This document shows, in pieces, positions 34,126-47,104 of a stretch of DNA of 64,000 nucleotides. Below the pieces are notes generated by a model. That model did not search any database. It had not been told where the DNA came from and saw nothing but the letters and a program-made list of their open reading frames with translations. Location: assembly GCA_015680905.1 (NCBI GenBank), contig CM027378.1, positions 4,402,001 through 4,466,000 of the forward strand, written 5' to 3'. Origin of the DNA: Coptis chinensis (lineage: Eukaryota; Streptophyta; Magnoliopsida; Ranunculales; Ranunculaceae). Every line of letters begins with the position of its first letter. Position 1 is the stretch's first letter. The position numbers were made by a program, and so were the translations under genes.

Positions 34126-34660
34126 TGTTGGATGTGAATAAAGAAAACAATAAAGAGACAGGGTCAGCAGTAACAGGGAACAACCAAGTCGCGTATTAGG
34201 TTGTACTTAAAGAAAGATTTCGCCCCTTCCAGTGGTGCGGAAAGGTAACAGTGGTGTCTTCCTCACAGGATTCAATGATGTACTCTCTAGAACAACAATA
34301 TAATACTCTCTGGCAGCTATAGTAAGAAGAGAAGAAGAAGTGGTAGGTGTATGGACGCACAGTGTTTATATAGAGGTTGTCAATTGATCAATCCACTAGA
34401 CCCAAGCCCGAACCCGACCCGACTCGGTGCAGGCTTGCGCGTGTGTGGCTTTGGGTGAGTCCTCCCTCCTAACACAAAAACATTTGTACCCTAAGGGCAC
34501 GCCTTTATGGTAGAGGAATGTCTCTTATACTTCACTTGCTAGTGGTGGATAACCAATGTAGGACTATCTTTTATGCACTAAAGTGGAGAGAGCACCCTTT
34601 GTTCATCTTCTCAACTTTGCACACACACTAGTATTTAGAAATACACAAGAGATTCCAACA
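34126..34660 (-). repeat. Copia 3' LTR
   Basis: A 535-bp LTR with TG...CA ends. On the minus strand a TATA box (TATATAA) lies at about 34373. A polypurine tract, GGGGGAT read on the minus strand, sits directly before it at 34661-34667. It aligns with 49549-49987, with scattered substitutions and indels. Confidence 0.85.
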
Positions 34661-35249
34661 ATCCCCCATTATTTCAAAATACTAATAGTCCCCCACTATT
34701 TTGAAATAAGATATTACAAAAGAAATGGGTTAACGAAATGCCAGAGAGAATCGAAAAAATAATGCATAAGATACTGGTGCTTTACGGGCTTGAACCAGTC
34801 ATAGGGTAACATGTCTTATAATACGTGAAAATGGTGGATTAAAAAATCTTTGAACTAACATTCCCTTGTAGTAAAATAGATCACATGCACCTACACTGCT
34901 CTTTCATTATATGTCTGTTTTGCGGTATTGCGTTTTTTGGCCCTTGTGCTGCCTGTGTTCCATGAATGCTCTAGAGTACTTGCCCGTATACTCATAAGAA
35001 CCGACCCAGTTCTACATTCATGTAGGTGGATATCCATCAAGTACGTGTACATTGCAGATAAAATACACTATCTCATTATAAAATGGACTATGGATTCCAA
35101 TAAGAGTAAAATAACTCATCCTTACTCATTGCAATTCAAGTTATACAAAGTATACAAAAATACTATCTCGTCATAGGGTGGGATGTCTCAAAAAAGGACG
35201 ATAGCATACCAGAGCGACTCGGTGACTTGGTTTTCCCTTTGAACCTACT

Positions 35250-36717
35250 TCATGGGATGCTATACTTCATGGGATCTCCAATCACATAGGTGGGGTTGTC
35301 GTCAGTGTCACCCTCTATCTGAGGCAAAAGTCCCATCCCCCTAAATGTTTCAACCACTTGCCTCTTGTGAAGCGGTTTGGTCAAAGGATCGGCCAAATTT
35401 AACTCTGACCTCACATAATCTAGAGCCACAACTCTAGATTCCAGTAGCTGCTTTATAGACTGTAGTCTCAGACAGATATGTCTGCTTTTCCCATTATACA
35501 ATTTGCTCTTTGCCTTTGCTATTCCGACTTGATAGTCAAAATGCATAGGTACAGTTGGAGGCGGTTTTGTACCAATAGGAAGATCTGCCAAGAGGTTTCT
35601 AAGCCACTCAGCCTCAGCACTTGCTTTATCTAAAGTAATAAGCTCGGACTCCATGGTTGAACGAGCTATCAAGGTATGGTTAGAAGATTTCCAAGCGACT
35701 GCACCTCCACCAAGGGTGAAAATATAACCACTAGTGGACTTGATATCATGAGAATCAGATATCCAGTTTGCATCACAATAACCCTCTATCACAGGTAGAG
35801 TTTGTCTAAACCGTATGCCGTAATTCATTGTTCCTCTCAAGTACTTGGCTAGTCTCTCTAATGCACTCCAATGTTCCTTGTTAGGACAATGAATGTATCT
35901 ACTTAACCTGCTAACTGCATAAGCAATGTCAGGTCTAGTGTAATTCATAAGTACATGAGACTACTAATAATTTGGGCATATTTAGACTGAAGGACACTAT
36001 GTTGATAATTTTTTTGAAGTTCACTACTTGCCTCATAAGGTGTCGACACAGGCTTACTATCATAATAGTTAAACTTCTTCAAAAACTTCTCAACATAATG
36101 CTCTTGTGAAAGCGTATAGCTATCACAGTTTCTGATAATTTTGATTCCAAGAATCACATCAGCTTCTCCCAAATCCTTAATTTCAAATTGGGAGGATAAG
36201 AACATCTTGGTGTTTCTCACAACATCAAGGCTAGGACTCATGATTACCATGTCATCCATAAATTGATAGATAATCACATATGTATTTACATCAAAAGATT
36301 TAAAGTAAATACATTTATCAGCATCATTTATTTGATATCCATTGGACATCATGACACTGTCAAACTTTTCATGCCATTGTTTTAGCGCCTATTTCAACCC
36401 ATATAAAGACTTAACTAATTTGCATACTTTTTGTTCATTCCCTGGTACTATAGTACCCTTCGGCTGCATCATATATATTTCTTCATCAAGATTACCATTC
36501 AAAAATGCAGTTTTTACATCCATTTGATGAATAAATAAATTTTTTTGCTCATTCCCTGGTACTATAGTACCCTTCGGCTGCATCATATATATTTCTTCAT
36601 CAAGATTACCATTCAAAAATGCAGTTTTTACATCCATTTGATGAATAAATAAATTATGAATAACAGCTAGAGCCATTAGAACTCTTATAGAAGAAATCCT
36701 AGTTACAGGAGCATAAG
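35250..36717 (-). pseudogene. Copia reverse transcriptase (second half) and RNase H
   Basis: Minus-strand frames 36717-36389, 36352-35945 and 35948-35250. Reverse transcriptase motif A is [17 protein letters not shown], present twice because of a tandem duplication. Motif C is YQFMDDMVI in place of the usual YVDD. This is followed by [32 protein letters not shown], and RNase H with [22 protein letters not shown] and [19 protein letters not shown]. The enzyme would copy the element's RNA into DNA inside the cytoplasmic particle. Frame changes and a stop between the parts show that it is dead. Confidence 0.85.
36437..36664 (-). repeat. 114-bp in-frame tandem duplication in copia reverse transcriptase
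   Basis: The start of the second unit (ATTCCCTGGTACTATAGTAC at 36551) lies exactly 114 bases after the first (36437). Each unit encodes the same 38 residues around reverse transcriptase motif A. Because 114 is a multiple of three the frame stays open through both copies. Confidence 0.88.
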
Positions 36718-38186
36718 TGATAAGAGCCAAAAACTGTAGTTTTAACCCCTTAACAATAATACTTTTACACCAATTATACGAGTAATAAATAAGAGTTAAT
36801 GCTGATTACGTGCTTTTATGTATTTCAGGCATTAGAGTCAATTACGTGCATAAATGTGTCACTTTTGCGAGATAAAAGAGCAAGGGTTGGTTGCTAAGAA
36901 GTTCTGTGATTAAATGCCAAGAATCAAGAAAAAAAGTCTTTTTAAAGCCCGGTAAAAGCTGAAAAGTCAACATGGGCAGAAACAACGCACAAAAGTCAGT
37001 AGAACTTTCGAAGATTGTATATTTGGACTCAGACCTCGGAATTGGGCCTACCTTATGTCAAAACGACCGTCTTCAAAAGAGCTTTCCAATGATCTAAACC
37101 TTGACCCAATCAGAGGCGCATAAGTGGATGAAAAGTCTATTGAAGTCAAATCCAGCTGAAAAAAGGCCTCTATAGACTGAAGAAATTGGGTTTTTGGCTT
37201 GATTTTCCGGCCCAAAACATGGCTCCAGGCCCATGCACGAAATTGGGGATCTCTTTCTCTTCTTGAAAGGAGGAAAGAGGCATACTAATTAGTTAGACCT
37301 AGATTAGAAAATAAATTAGCTTAGACTCCATTAATTAGCTTTATTACCTTGTTTTGAATTCAGTTTTGAATCAGTATTGTTATTATTCATTAGATCAATA
37401 AAGTTAGTTAGTTATTCATAAATCTAGTTTCATTTCATTAAATCATGTTAGCTTCAATTCATAGATTTAGTTAATTATCATTACTAGTTTCAATTCAATC
37501 TTGCATGATTAGATTTCCATTTTAAATCAAATAAGTAAATTTATAATCTTTTTTTATCATGTCTTGTTATGATTTATATATTAATGATAACATAATGATT
37601 CAAGGCTAAAACCTCCATTAGAGGGGTTTGAAGAAGTCTTGATGAAGCTTGATTTTTGTTAGCGTAGAATAGTTCGTGATATTCCATTCCATTCTAGAAA
37701 ACAATTAGTTCACCATGAAAATGGGTTTTATTGTTTCACGTGCTAGTTGTTAGTTGGTAGAGATTACCATGAACAATTAGAGATTAGGAACACCAAATTG
37801 CTATGCGAAAGCATTTCAATTCAGATTACGACAATTCTTCGTTAGTAAATTAAGTCGAGTTAAGGTGGAATCAAATCCCCTTAATTCCTCCTCATATCGT
37901 CAAATTAGTAATTCCGTAGTTTGAATTATCGTATCTTGTTTAGTACAATTTCCATCGTAGTATAATTTCCATCGTTACTCTCATTGATTTTTGATAGATT
38001 GATAATCGTAGTTAACTTGGAATTCTAAAGAACTAGGAGTGGAACGAATCTTCTATTCCTACTATATTGCAATAGCATCGAGAGTAGAATACTTTGATAA
38101 CATTAAGCGTAAAATAGTTTTAGTTTTACTTGCGTTTCAGTTTAATCGCTTATTCGTAGGTAAAACTATCGTTTTCTCTTTTACCA
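36718..38186 (+). repeat. Ty3 element, left (5') LTR
   Basis: 1469 bp, near-identical to 45631-47099 and equal in length. Bounded on the left by the target duplication ATAAG and on the right by the primer-binding-like AATGGCGTCGCTGCC. No long open frame. Confidence 0.88.
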
Positions 38187-38332
38187 AATGGCGTCGCTGC
38201 CATCTTAGTTCCGTTTAGAATTGTTTTCATTAGTATTGTTAGTCTTTTCAAAGTCCCATTAAACCCACCCACCCTTGTTTGATTCTAACAGTGATTGTCT
38301 CGTTCAGAAACTAAATTTTTTCAAAGAAACGA

Positions 38333-38530
38333 AGCTAGCGCCCATACAAGGCTAACTTCGAAATTTCTAGCGCTGAAGCGCCTGGAACTCGAATTGGACT
38401 TGAGCGCAACCCGCGCCCTACCAAGGCAAAGTTTGAGCCCCCATATTGGCACTGGAACTCAAGTTGGACTCGGCGTGACCAGCCCCTACCAAGGCCATTT
38501 CGACGGCGTAACGGCGCCTCTTCTTGAAAA
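38333..38530 (+). promoter_or_regulatory. GC-rich leader module before gag
   Basis: A leader stretch with GGACTTGAGCGCAACCCGCG and AAGGCCATTTCGACGG, unusual in this AT-rich element. A second version occurs at 42675-42812 upstream of the downstream ORF. It may be an RNA signal such as packaging or translation control. That is inference from position and repetition. Confidence 0.4.
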
Positions 38531-38761
38531 GCCCGATTTTCACTGGTTAGTTCAAACTTCCATTACTTCAAGTTATTTAGTGTTTCTAACTTGTTACACA
38601 CACTGAGCTCGCGTATACAAGACGCTATTCATAAGCTAAACAAGGAGGCATTCAGGTACTTCTTTCTTCCACTCCTCACATCTCTTGTTAGAGGTTTATA
38701 CTAGCATATCAGGATTGTTTTGAGTGTTGTCGTGTTTAGTTAAGATTGGTCTTAGTCTTGC

Positions 38762-40440
38762 ATGAGATTAAGGTCAGGTAGAAGAAAAACGTCTAACGTA
38801 ATCAACCGGCAACGTCAACAAACACGCCTTTCTAGTATACCACTTACTACACCTCTAGCTAATATACCACACACTACACCTGAAATAATGGCTGAAGAAA
38901 GAGAGTCTCCTCTCTCTGACTTTTATAAAGCCTTGAACGATAGCCCAAAATCTTGCATCGTTCTTGCAGACCCAGTGGGGGATTTCTGAATCCCCCCAAA
39001 TATATTTAATTTGTTACCCGTTTTTCATGGGTTAAACCATGAAAAACCTAATCAGCACATGCGTAGGATTGAACAAGTCCTTACCACATTCCACCATCCT
39101 ACGGTTAGTGCTGAACAAATTAAACTAAGGGTGTTTCTTTTCACCTTAGCCGATAAAGGCGTCTTGTTAAGCTGTCTAAAGCCTAATTACGTGGACTCAT
39201 GGGCCAAACTTGTTCAACTATTTAAGGAACATTTTTACCCACCATCGAAGGCGGATGAAATGCTTTCCAAGATTCATTTCTTTCGGCGTAAGAATCATGA
39301 ATCATTTTGAGAGGCTTGGAATCGTTTCAGCGATCTTCTTATAGAGTGTCCACACCATAACCTCGCAAAAAAGACACGTTAGTTCGTGCCTTTTCAAAGG
39401 ACTTTTACACCACCATAAAGAAGTCCTTGACATAATGAATGAGGGTAGTTTCCTCAGTAAAGGAGCCTCAGAGGCTTATAAATTTTTAGAAGATCAAACA
39501 AAGCGTAATAATAACTAAGGAGGTCGTAGTGACGATATCTCCTGCTCCACTAGTTCTTCTACAACAGTTACGACCACTGATATGTTTGAGATTAAACCCG
39601 ATCCTGAACTAAAAACTTTAATCGAATCTCTCACTAAAAAGGTAGAGGCTATTTCTGTTCAACAAAAGCCTATCCCCCTCATGAATGTCAACTCCAATCC
39701 ATGTAATTTCTGTTTGAGTCCTGAGCATCCCGACTTCTATTGTCTTCTCGCTTATGAACAACAAACATCACAACAAGATAACGTTTGCTCAATTAATAGT
39801 TATCATATTCCTAATGCCCCTTGGAGACAACATCCCAACTTCAGTTGGAGAAATAATCAACAAGTAACACCTCCAGGGTTTAATAATCAAAATGTTAGGC
39901 CAGCAAATAATTACAACCAAGCTCCACCACGTCAAGGACAAGTTCAGGGTAATTATAATAATAATTATTATAATGCTAATAGAGGTATCATTTCGGTAAA
40001 TAATAACTATCATAACCCACCCATTAATAATCAACGTGACATAGTTCCTGTCACACAACCTATAGCTAACACTCCTCCATAACCGGATCATTTTGATGCC
40101 TTTATGCAAACCCAACAACAGATTTTACAAGCCATCCAACTTTCCTTATAACAGTTAGCCCAAGAGAAAGTATAACCCAAAGGTGTGTTTCCAGGTCAAG
40201 CGATACCTAATCCTAAAACAACAAACACAGCCTTTGAGATAAACGGTAATACTAGTAACGAAAATGAAAACGTAGGTGAGATAAATTCCATCACCACTCT
40301 CCATTCAGGCAGAGTGGTGGATAACGAAGTAACTATGTCTATAGTTACCCCACCAGTAGTCCCTACACCAGATATTACACTAGATACCGAAACAGAAACT
40401 GAAGATCCTACCCCTGTAGAGGTACCAGTTAAACCATAGC
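38762..40440 (+). pseudogene. Ty3 element gag
   Basis: Starts MRLRSGRRKTSNVINRQRQQ, a beginning typical of Athila-type gag. After a stop at 38987 it continues in the same frame with the gag core (HMRRIEQVLTTFHHPTVSAE, DSWAKLVQLFKEHFYPPSKA). A frameshift between 39310 and 39580 leads to a second half with a degenerate zinc-knuckle-like CNFCLSPEHPDFYC and a long Asn/Gln/Pro-rich tail. Stops at about 40080 and 40437 interrupt the frame. It would encode the particle protein. Confidence 0.75.
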
Positions 40441-41819
40441 CTAAGAAACATAAAAGCAAGGTTAACCATCCTGTTGATCCATATGCTAAATATAGAGAGA
40501 AACTACCGTTTCCCCAAATATTAGCTATGTTGAACAAAGATACAAATTTTGATGAGATTAGAGAGGTTTTTAAAAATCAAACGATAAACCTACCTTTTCT
40601 CGAAGCGATTAAAAAGTTGCCTCACCATGCTAAGTTTCTCAAAGAGTTGTGCACTACTAGGCGTAAGACAAATATTCCTAAAGACGCCTTTTTAACTGAA
40701 CAGTTTCCAACTTTAACAGAACATAATGGAATCGTTAAGTACAAGGACCCTGTTCGTCCTACTGTACAATGCACCTTAGGAGATTCTCACCCGACGACCG
40801 CTTTATTAGACCTGGGGGCAAGTGTTAACTTACTCTCATATTATTTATATAAACAAATAGGTCTACAGGAGATGTAATCTACTAAAATGACGTTACAATT
40901 AGCTGATCGGTCTATTAAGTATCTTAAGGGTGTTGTCGAAAACGTGCTTGTTAAGGTTCAGAATTTCTAATATCTTGCTGATTTTGTTATCCTCGATACA
41001 GAAGTTGCTAATGACTCTGTTCCAATCATTTTAGGGCGTCCTTTCTTGGCTACTGCTAACGCACTCATAAACTGCCGTGGTGGTTCGATGTCCTTGTCCT
41101 TTGACCATCTTTTTGTTGAGGTAAATATTTTTAAAATGACGAAACAGTTCCCAGATACGACTTCGGATGGAGAGGTTAGCATGATCGAGAGATTAGCTCA
41201 AAATTATTTCAAACCCACGTTTTCTGATAATCAGATGCGCAAATTCCTTTCCTTTGGAAGTTCCAACTTCGACGAGAACTCCCTGGAAGTTGAGAAAGAT
41301 TTTCTTCCACTCTTTTGCAACGCTTCCTTGCCACCTCGCGAGTCCCTCCCTATCAACATCCATTCATCCCTTAACGCTATGACGGAAGATGAATTTTCCA
41401 CCCTCTATCCCAGTGATTCTTTTGACCCACCTATTAAGGAATGTCTTGCATATCTCAAGGCTTCTGATAATCTAAACCTGAGAGCTCTAGCCAAGCCCCA
41501 TTCATCCACCTCACATCATCCTGTCACTCATTCATCTTCCATCACCAATTTTCCCCACCTTCCACCTTTTCAAAGGAACCTTGAGTTTGCACTTGACCCT
41601 CTTGTTTCTCCTGTGCTTCATGATTTTCTAAATCCTCATAATACGGAAATAATTCCAAAGGAAAAGACACTTGACACCTTCATTTTCAGAATTGAGACAG
41701 TTCCTACTTACACCATGAATGAGTTTTGTGCTAAACCCACATTCTCAGTTTTTCCATTCTTTCCTTCTAAAATTTATTCGTATCCAACATATCTTCCACA
41801 AACATCCATTTTCTCATGA
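40441..41819 (+). pseudogene. Ty3 element aspartic protease and following region
   Basis: In the same frame as late gag. KLPFPQILAMLNKDTNFDEI leads into the retropepsin motif TTALLDLGASVNLLSYYLYK, where the catalytic triplet is D-L-G and not the usual D-S/T-G, and LGRPFLATANALINC forms the second protease half. Stops occur at 40875 and 40967. The final frame (41046-41819) runs 257 codons past the protease into a Ser/Pro/His-rich region with no reverse transcriptase motif. It would process gag if intact. Confidence 0.75.
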
Positions 41820-42554
41820 TCATTCACTTGGACATCCTTTCGTTCAAAGATGAAGAAGAAGGTGTATGCTCGGTTACGTTCTAGGTCTATCAGACTTCGC
41901 TTTCATTTCACTAGTTGCGTCGTAGAAAATCTTGGTGCTTGATTCTATTTGGGCATTCCATGTTAATTATTTATGGCAAGATCCACAACTATTTCGGTTG
42001 TTGATATATGGTAAATTGCATGTTCATTATATACATATGTTTTAGATATAGTCTTGAGTATCTGACTATAAAAGATTCATTTTGTTGTTTTGATGTTGTT
42101 TTTTTATTGTTTTTAGTAGATTGGATGTTAAGTTGTTAACTTCAGTAGTTAAATTTGAATTCTGAAGTTAATTATATTGTTATTTAAATTTCTATTTAAA
42201 TTTAAATTGGGTTTTGTCTAAGCATGCGATGATTTTTGCGTAAATCCCACCTTCTTGAATTGTTTGGGGGTGGTATTATTGTTTTTAGCATTGCTTTTAT
42301 TTGATCCATCATTTTAGAAGTAATTTTGCAATGAGTTGGTCGAGAATGTTGCTATTATTGGTGTGGCTATGATTAGATATTGTGGTAGGATGAAATTTCA
42401 ATGAGTTAGGAAGTGGCTATTCTAAATTCAATCTAAAAGATTAATTGTTTTGGAATAAGGAATATGGGTTGTTTCCGTTTTAGGTTTTGGAAATATTTTG
42501 TTTCCGGTAATTGCTTTAAAATTTTTGGTAACTTGTCGATTCGTGTTAGAAACT

Positions 42555-42572
42555 AAAACCCTATATATACTT
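42555..42572 (+). promoter_or_regulatory. Possible internal TATA box of the Ty3 element
   Basis: CCCTATATATAC at about 42559-42570 is followed by a C/A-rich leader and the second GC-rich module (42675-42812), then an ATG at 42887. The arrangement looks like a promoter and leader for the downstream reading frame. No experimental support is possible here. Confidence 0.35.
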
Positions 42573-42674
42573 GATTCATTCTACACACAAAACCCACACA
42601 TCTCACTTTCATCTCTCACCTTAAACCTCTACCTTTTTCCTTTTTGTTTTTCCCTTCATCCTGCTCCTCACACA

Positions 42675-42812
42675 CGGAGCGCGCCCCGCGCCCTAGTAAG
42701 ACCAATTCTGAGCGCACCTAGCGCTAAAATGCTTGTAACTCGATTTGGACTTGAGCGCACCCCGCGCCCCTCAAAGGCCATTTCGGAGCACGTCCCGCGC
42801 CCTGACTTTTGC
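42675..42812 (+). repeat. Second copy of the GC-rich leader module
   Basis: Shares TTGGACTTGAGCGCA, CCCGCGCCC and AAAGGCCATTTCGGA, in the same order, with the leader at 38333-38530. Confidence 0.65.
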
Positions 42813-42886
42813 AAACCCTAAAATTTTCTGATTTTTTGAGAATTTTCCAGGGTCATTTGCAGCTCATTTAGAGTGTGCTTATTGTG

Positions 42887-43810
42887 ATGACATCTCCTAC
42901 AATCATACCGGAGCAGTCTTTTGAAGATTTGTTCCAAAGCGACACCTATGGCGCTTGGTTTCGCGAGGTGATCATACACGTAGGCTGGGAACCACTAATG
43001 GTAAGACCTGATGAACATTATTCTCCGGCACTTACATCTTATTTTTATGATAATTGTAAGTTTTTTGATAGACCGGATGGATGTTCTCCATCACCATTGA
43101 GGATGAACCAATGGAAATTAACAGGTTCTTGCTAGCCTTTGTTCTTGGACTTGCTATGCCCGCTGAAATATAATACTCATAAGCCTATTTGGTCGATAAT
43201 ATGTACCTTTATAATTATGAGAATTTGCATGAGCGTTATGGGGCAGGAATCTTTAGGATAGAGGACCAAGGGGAATATAACGTCGCCCTTGGAAGCCTGT
43301 CCATGAACGTGGGCACTGTTATGTTTTGGATCATGCTAAACATTAAAGGGGAATGACATTATTCTTCTGCGAATGACGAAACTTGTGATATTTTCCTTGC
43401 TTTAGCAGGGGGACGTATACTTTATGATATTCCCTAGACCCTAATGTCTAGTTTAGCACGAGCCCATAGCATGAGGCATAAGTACCTTCTTATGCCTATT
43501 TTAGTTTGTCGTATTATGCTATGTTTCTTTCCTGTTTTTTATGCCCGCTTCACGGATTGGGTTGGGGTCGATATTGTGAGACCTACCAATTGTATTATTT
43601 GATCTTTCCATGTAATGACTTGGCAAGGGTGGAGGATATAAGCTCATCAGGTTGCACCTTATACCCCATCCGACCAAGTGGCGCTTAACATACAGGTTAG
43701 CGATCGTAGATGATATATGGCGTGAAGCCTGGCAAATCATCATGGCGTGGCAGGATGCGAAGGAACCTCATTTCTTTATAGAAGAGGAGGATGCCGCTTA
43801 AACAATGGAG
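42887..43810 (+). pseudogene. Decayed downstream ORF of the Ty3 element
   Basis: The frame opens MTSPTIIPEQSFEDLFQSDT and after a shift near 43080 reads MEINRFLLAFVLGLAMP, YGAGIFRIEDQGEYNVALGS, IFLALAGGRILYDIP and SLARAHSMRHKYLLMPILVC, with several stops. In position and style it resembles the extra ORF that Athila-type elements carry after pol. No transmembrane or fusion features are evident, so I do not call it an envelope gene. Its function is not known. Confidence 0.5.
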
Positions 43811-45617
43811 ATAAGGTAAGTTTTTAATTTCAATTAGTGTCTGCTTATGTCCCAAGCAATTTGATTCTTGTTAACGCCATAACAGGTGGAACTTATATAG
43901 AGTTGCGTCTATTTTTCTTTATCTATATTAGTATGTTTTAACCTTGTTTTGCAGATGTTCCAGAATTTCACGCGTTTCCATGGTATTTTTCTACCCTTTT
44001 TATTTCAATACTTTGAGGACAAAACATGCTTCTTGTTTGGGGGTGGCATAGAAACACGTGTAATTAAGACATCTGTTAGGATATAGATATGTACAATATG
44101 CACTTATTTTCTAATAAAAATTTCAAAAATTTCAAAAAAATAAAAATATGTTATGCTATACACTTAGGAATATTGATATTGTTTTCTTTCTCTATGTTCT
44201 TAATAATCTAGAAGTTTCATGTTAGCTTTTGCACTATAATAGTTTTTAGAAACTTAGGTTAATATGTAGGTAATAATCTTTGCATTTATCTATAAATATA
44301 TTACATGAGTATCTATGATTGTTTGGCAATAAGTTTCTGAAATCTAGGCTCGAATATTTATTCTACAAATCCTGTGAGAATATAGCCTAAAGCCTTATAT
44401 GAGTGAAACATTTGAGAAATGACACAAGGGAGAAGTAAAATCCAGATAGAGAAATCACACGTCCACTTGCTTGATCACTATACCATATCCTAAGCGAGAA
44501 TTTAGGCCTTATTTGGATCGATATAGTCAGAAATTCAAACCTTATGAAATTATTTTCTGCTAGTCACCCCTCTGAGCCTTTCTTTAGCCTTTCATAAACG
44601 ACAATTCCTTTACCCTTTTATAAAAAAAATAAAAATAAAAAATAAAATAAAAAATAAAAATAAAAAATCAACCTACCTAATTTAGAATGAGTCTGAGAAT
44701 AGGGTGAGTGAAGAAAAGATAAGAGAAAAACTTGTGTAAACAAAAATTAGTTAGTTGTTTCATAAAAGAAAAAGAAAATAAGTTTCCATCTATAGAAAAG
44801 AAAAGAAAAAGAAAAATAGAACAAAATAAAAACTCCAAAAGAATAAAAGGAGTAAAAAAAAGCCAAAATAAAAAGGCTAAGGATGGAAACAAAGTGTAGA
44901 AGCAAAAGAACAAGGGTTTCTCTAGTTACGTAATATGAAGACCCTATTATCTCAGACTTGTCCTTTCTGAATATCCATTTCCTTCCTTCTTAAACCATCT
45001 CCTAATCCCCCCAACACCTAATAAAGACCTCTAGCTCAATTAGGAATAGGTTAGTGTGATAGTAAGTGGCAGATGTGTTTGATCGATTACGGCTTCCTTG
45101 TGTGTCATTAAGATTGTAAGGTAAAGTGTGCCCACTACACACTGGAGTAGCGAAACTTGAGCGGAAAAATCAGAGTGTTTTTGTCTTGACATTTATGTGA
45201 GGACCTACTTAAGGATGCTATTCCAAAGTTTCAGAAATGGACCTGCTAGTGCATTTATAGTATTACTCATTGCATATATGTTTATTCGTAGATGATTGAT
45301 TATTATGCATATATTAGTTTAAGTTTCGACTTGATTATTCTGTATTCATTGCTAGTGAGATGTATAAATAATTGAGACATAAATAAGGAAACAATAGTTC
45401 TATTTCATAGTCGTTGTAGTATAGATGAAGTTTGTGAGTACCTTCACTGGAAAACTCTTATGAGGCTATAACTCGTCTACTAGGGAATTCCTAGTGGTTT
45501 AAGGCCTTGTTGCATATGGTCAATGTAATCACACTCGGCGAAACGAGAATAGTATAACTCTATTTTTGGTCACTTATTCTAATGTCTCATATTTGCTTGA
45601 GGACAAGCAAAATGCTG
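43811..45617. other. Non-coding 3' part of the Ty3 element
   Basis: Contains an A-rich low-complexity tract (44622-44670) and a purine-rich stretch (44765-44870), which give chance frames on the minus strand. No coding domain is visible. It ends at the polypurine tract. Confidence 0.6.
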
Positions 45618-45630
45618 TTTGGGGGTGGTT

Positions 45631-47099
45631 TGATAAGAGCCCAAAACTGTAGTTTTAACCCCTTCACAATAATACTTTTAGACCAATTATGCGAGTAATA
45701 AATAAGAGTTAATGCTGATTACGTACTTTTATGTATTTCAGGCATTGAAGTCAATTACGTGTAGAAATGTGTCACTTTTGTGAGATAAAGGAGCAAGGGT
45801 TGGTTGCTAAGAAGTTCTGTGATTAAAGGCCAAGACTCAAGGAGAAAAAACCTTTTTAAAGCCCGGTAAAAGCTGAAAAGTCAACGTGGGCGTAAAACAA
45901 TGTACAAAAGTCAATGAGAACTTCAAGATCAGTATCTTTGGACTCAGACCTCAGAATTGGGCCTTCCTTATGTCAAAACGACCGTCTTGGAAAGAGATTT
46001 CCAATGGTCCAAACTTTGACCCAATCAGAGGAGCAAAAGTGAATGAAAAGTCTGTTGAAGTAAAATCCAGCTGAAAAGGCCTCTATAGACTGAAGAAATT
46101 GGGTTTTGGGCTTGATTTTCCGGCCCAAAACATGGCTCCAGGCTCATGCATGAAATTGGGGATCTCTTTCTCTTCTTGAAAGGAGGAAAGAGGCAGACTA
46201 ATTAGTTAGACCTAGATTAGAAAATAAATTAGCTTAGACTCCATTAATTAGCTTTATTATCTTGTTTTGAATTCAGTTTTGAATCAGTATTGTTATTATT
46301 CATTAGATCAATAAAGTTAGTTAGTTATTCATAAATCTAGTTTCATTTAATTAAATCATGTTAGCTTCAATTCATAGATTTAGTTAATTATCATTACTAG
46401 TTTTAATTCAATCTTGCATGATTAGATTTCCATTTTAAATCAAATAAGTAAATTTATAATCTTTTTTTATCATGTCTTGTTATGATTTATATATTAATGA
46501 TAGCATAATGATTCAAGGCTAAAACCTCCATTAGAGGGGTTTGAAGAAGTCTTGATGAATCTTGATTTTTGTTAGCGTAGAATAGTTCGTGATATTCCAT
46601 TCCATTCTAGAAAACAATTAGTTCGCCATGAGAATGGGTTTGATTGTTTTACATGCTAGTTGTTAGTTGGTAGAGATTACCATAAACAATTAGGGATTAG
46701 GAAGACCAAATTGCTATGCGAAAGCATTTCAATTCAGATTACGACAATTCTTCATTAGTAAATTAAGTCGAGTTATGGTGGAATCAAATCCCCCTAATTC
46801 CTCCTCATATCGTCAAATTAGTAATTCCGTAGTTTGAATTATCGTATCTTGTTTAGTACAATTTCCATCGTAGTATAATTTCCATCGTTACTCTCATTGA
46901 TTTTTTATAGACTGATAATCATAGTTAACTTGGAATTCTAAAGAACTAGGAGTGGAACGAATCTTCTATTCCCACTATATTGCAATAGCATCGAGAGTAG
47001 AATACTTTGATAACATTAAGCGTAAAATAGTTTTAGTTTTACTTGCGTTTCAGTTTAATCGCTTATTCGTAGGTAAAACTATCGTTTTCCCTTTTATCA
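45631..47099 (+). repeat. Ty3 element, right (3') LTR
   Basis: 1469 bp, the counterpart of 36718-38186, preceded by the polypurine tract and followed by the target duplication ATAAG. The small frames across it also occur in the left LTR and are not genes. Confidence 0.88.
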
Positions 47100-47104
47100 A
47101 TAAG

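Larger units (their letters stand above)
36718..47099 (+). mobile_element. Athila-like Ty3 retrotransposon lacking reverse transcriptase, inserted in copia
   Basis: Two 1469-bp LTRs (36718-38186 and 45631-47099) start TGATAAGAGCC and end with TTTTACCA or TTTTATCA. They are flanked by the target duplication ATAAG (36713-36717 and 47100-47104), inside the copia reverse transcriptase. A primer-binding-like site AATGGCGTCGCTGCC follows the left LTR, and a polypurine tract TTTGGGGGTGGTT (45618-45630) precedes the right one. Gag and an aspartic protease are recognisable. Reverse transcriptase, RNase H and integrase were not found in the 3.8 kb after protease. The LTRs differ by only scattered changes, so the insertion is fairly young. 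It would need another element's enzymes to move. Confidence 0.85.

Noticed and set aside
42887-43810. Downstream Ty3 ORF as an envelope gene
   Set aside because: No signal peptide, cleavage site or membrane anchor is visible. Position alone is not enough.
44677-44913. Phe/Leu-rich minus-strand frame that looks like a membrane protein
   Set aside because: It is the complement of A/G-rich low-complexity sequence in the non-coding end of the Ty3 element.
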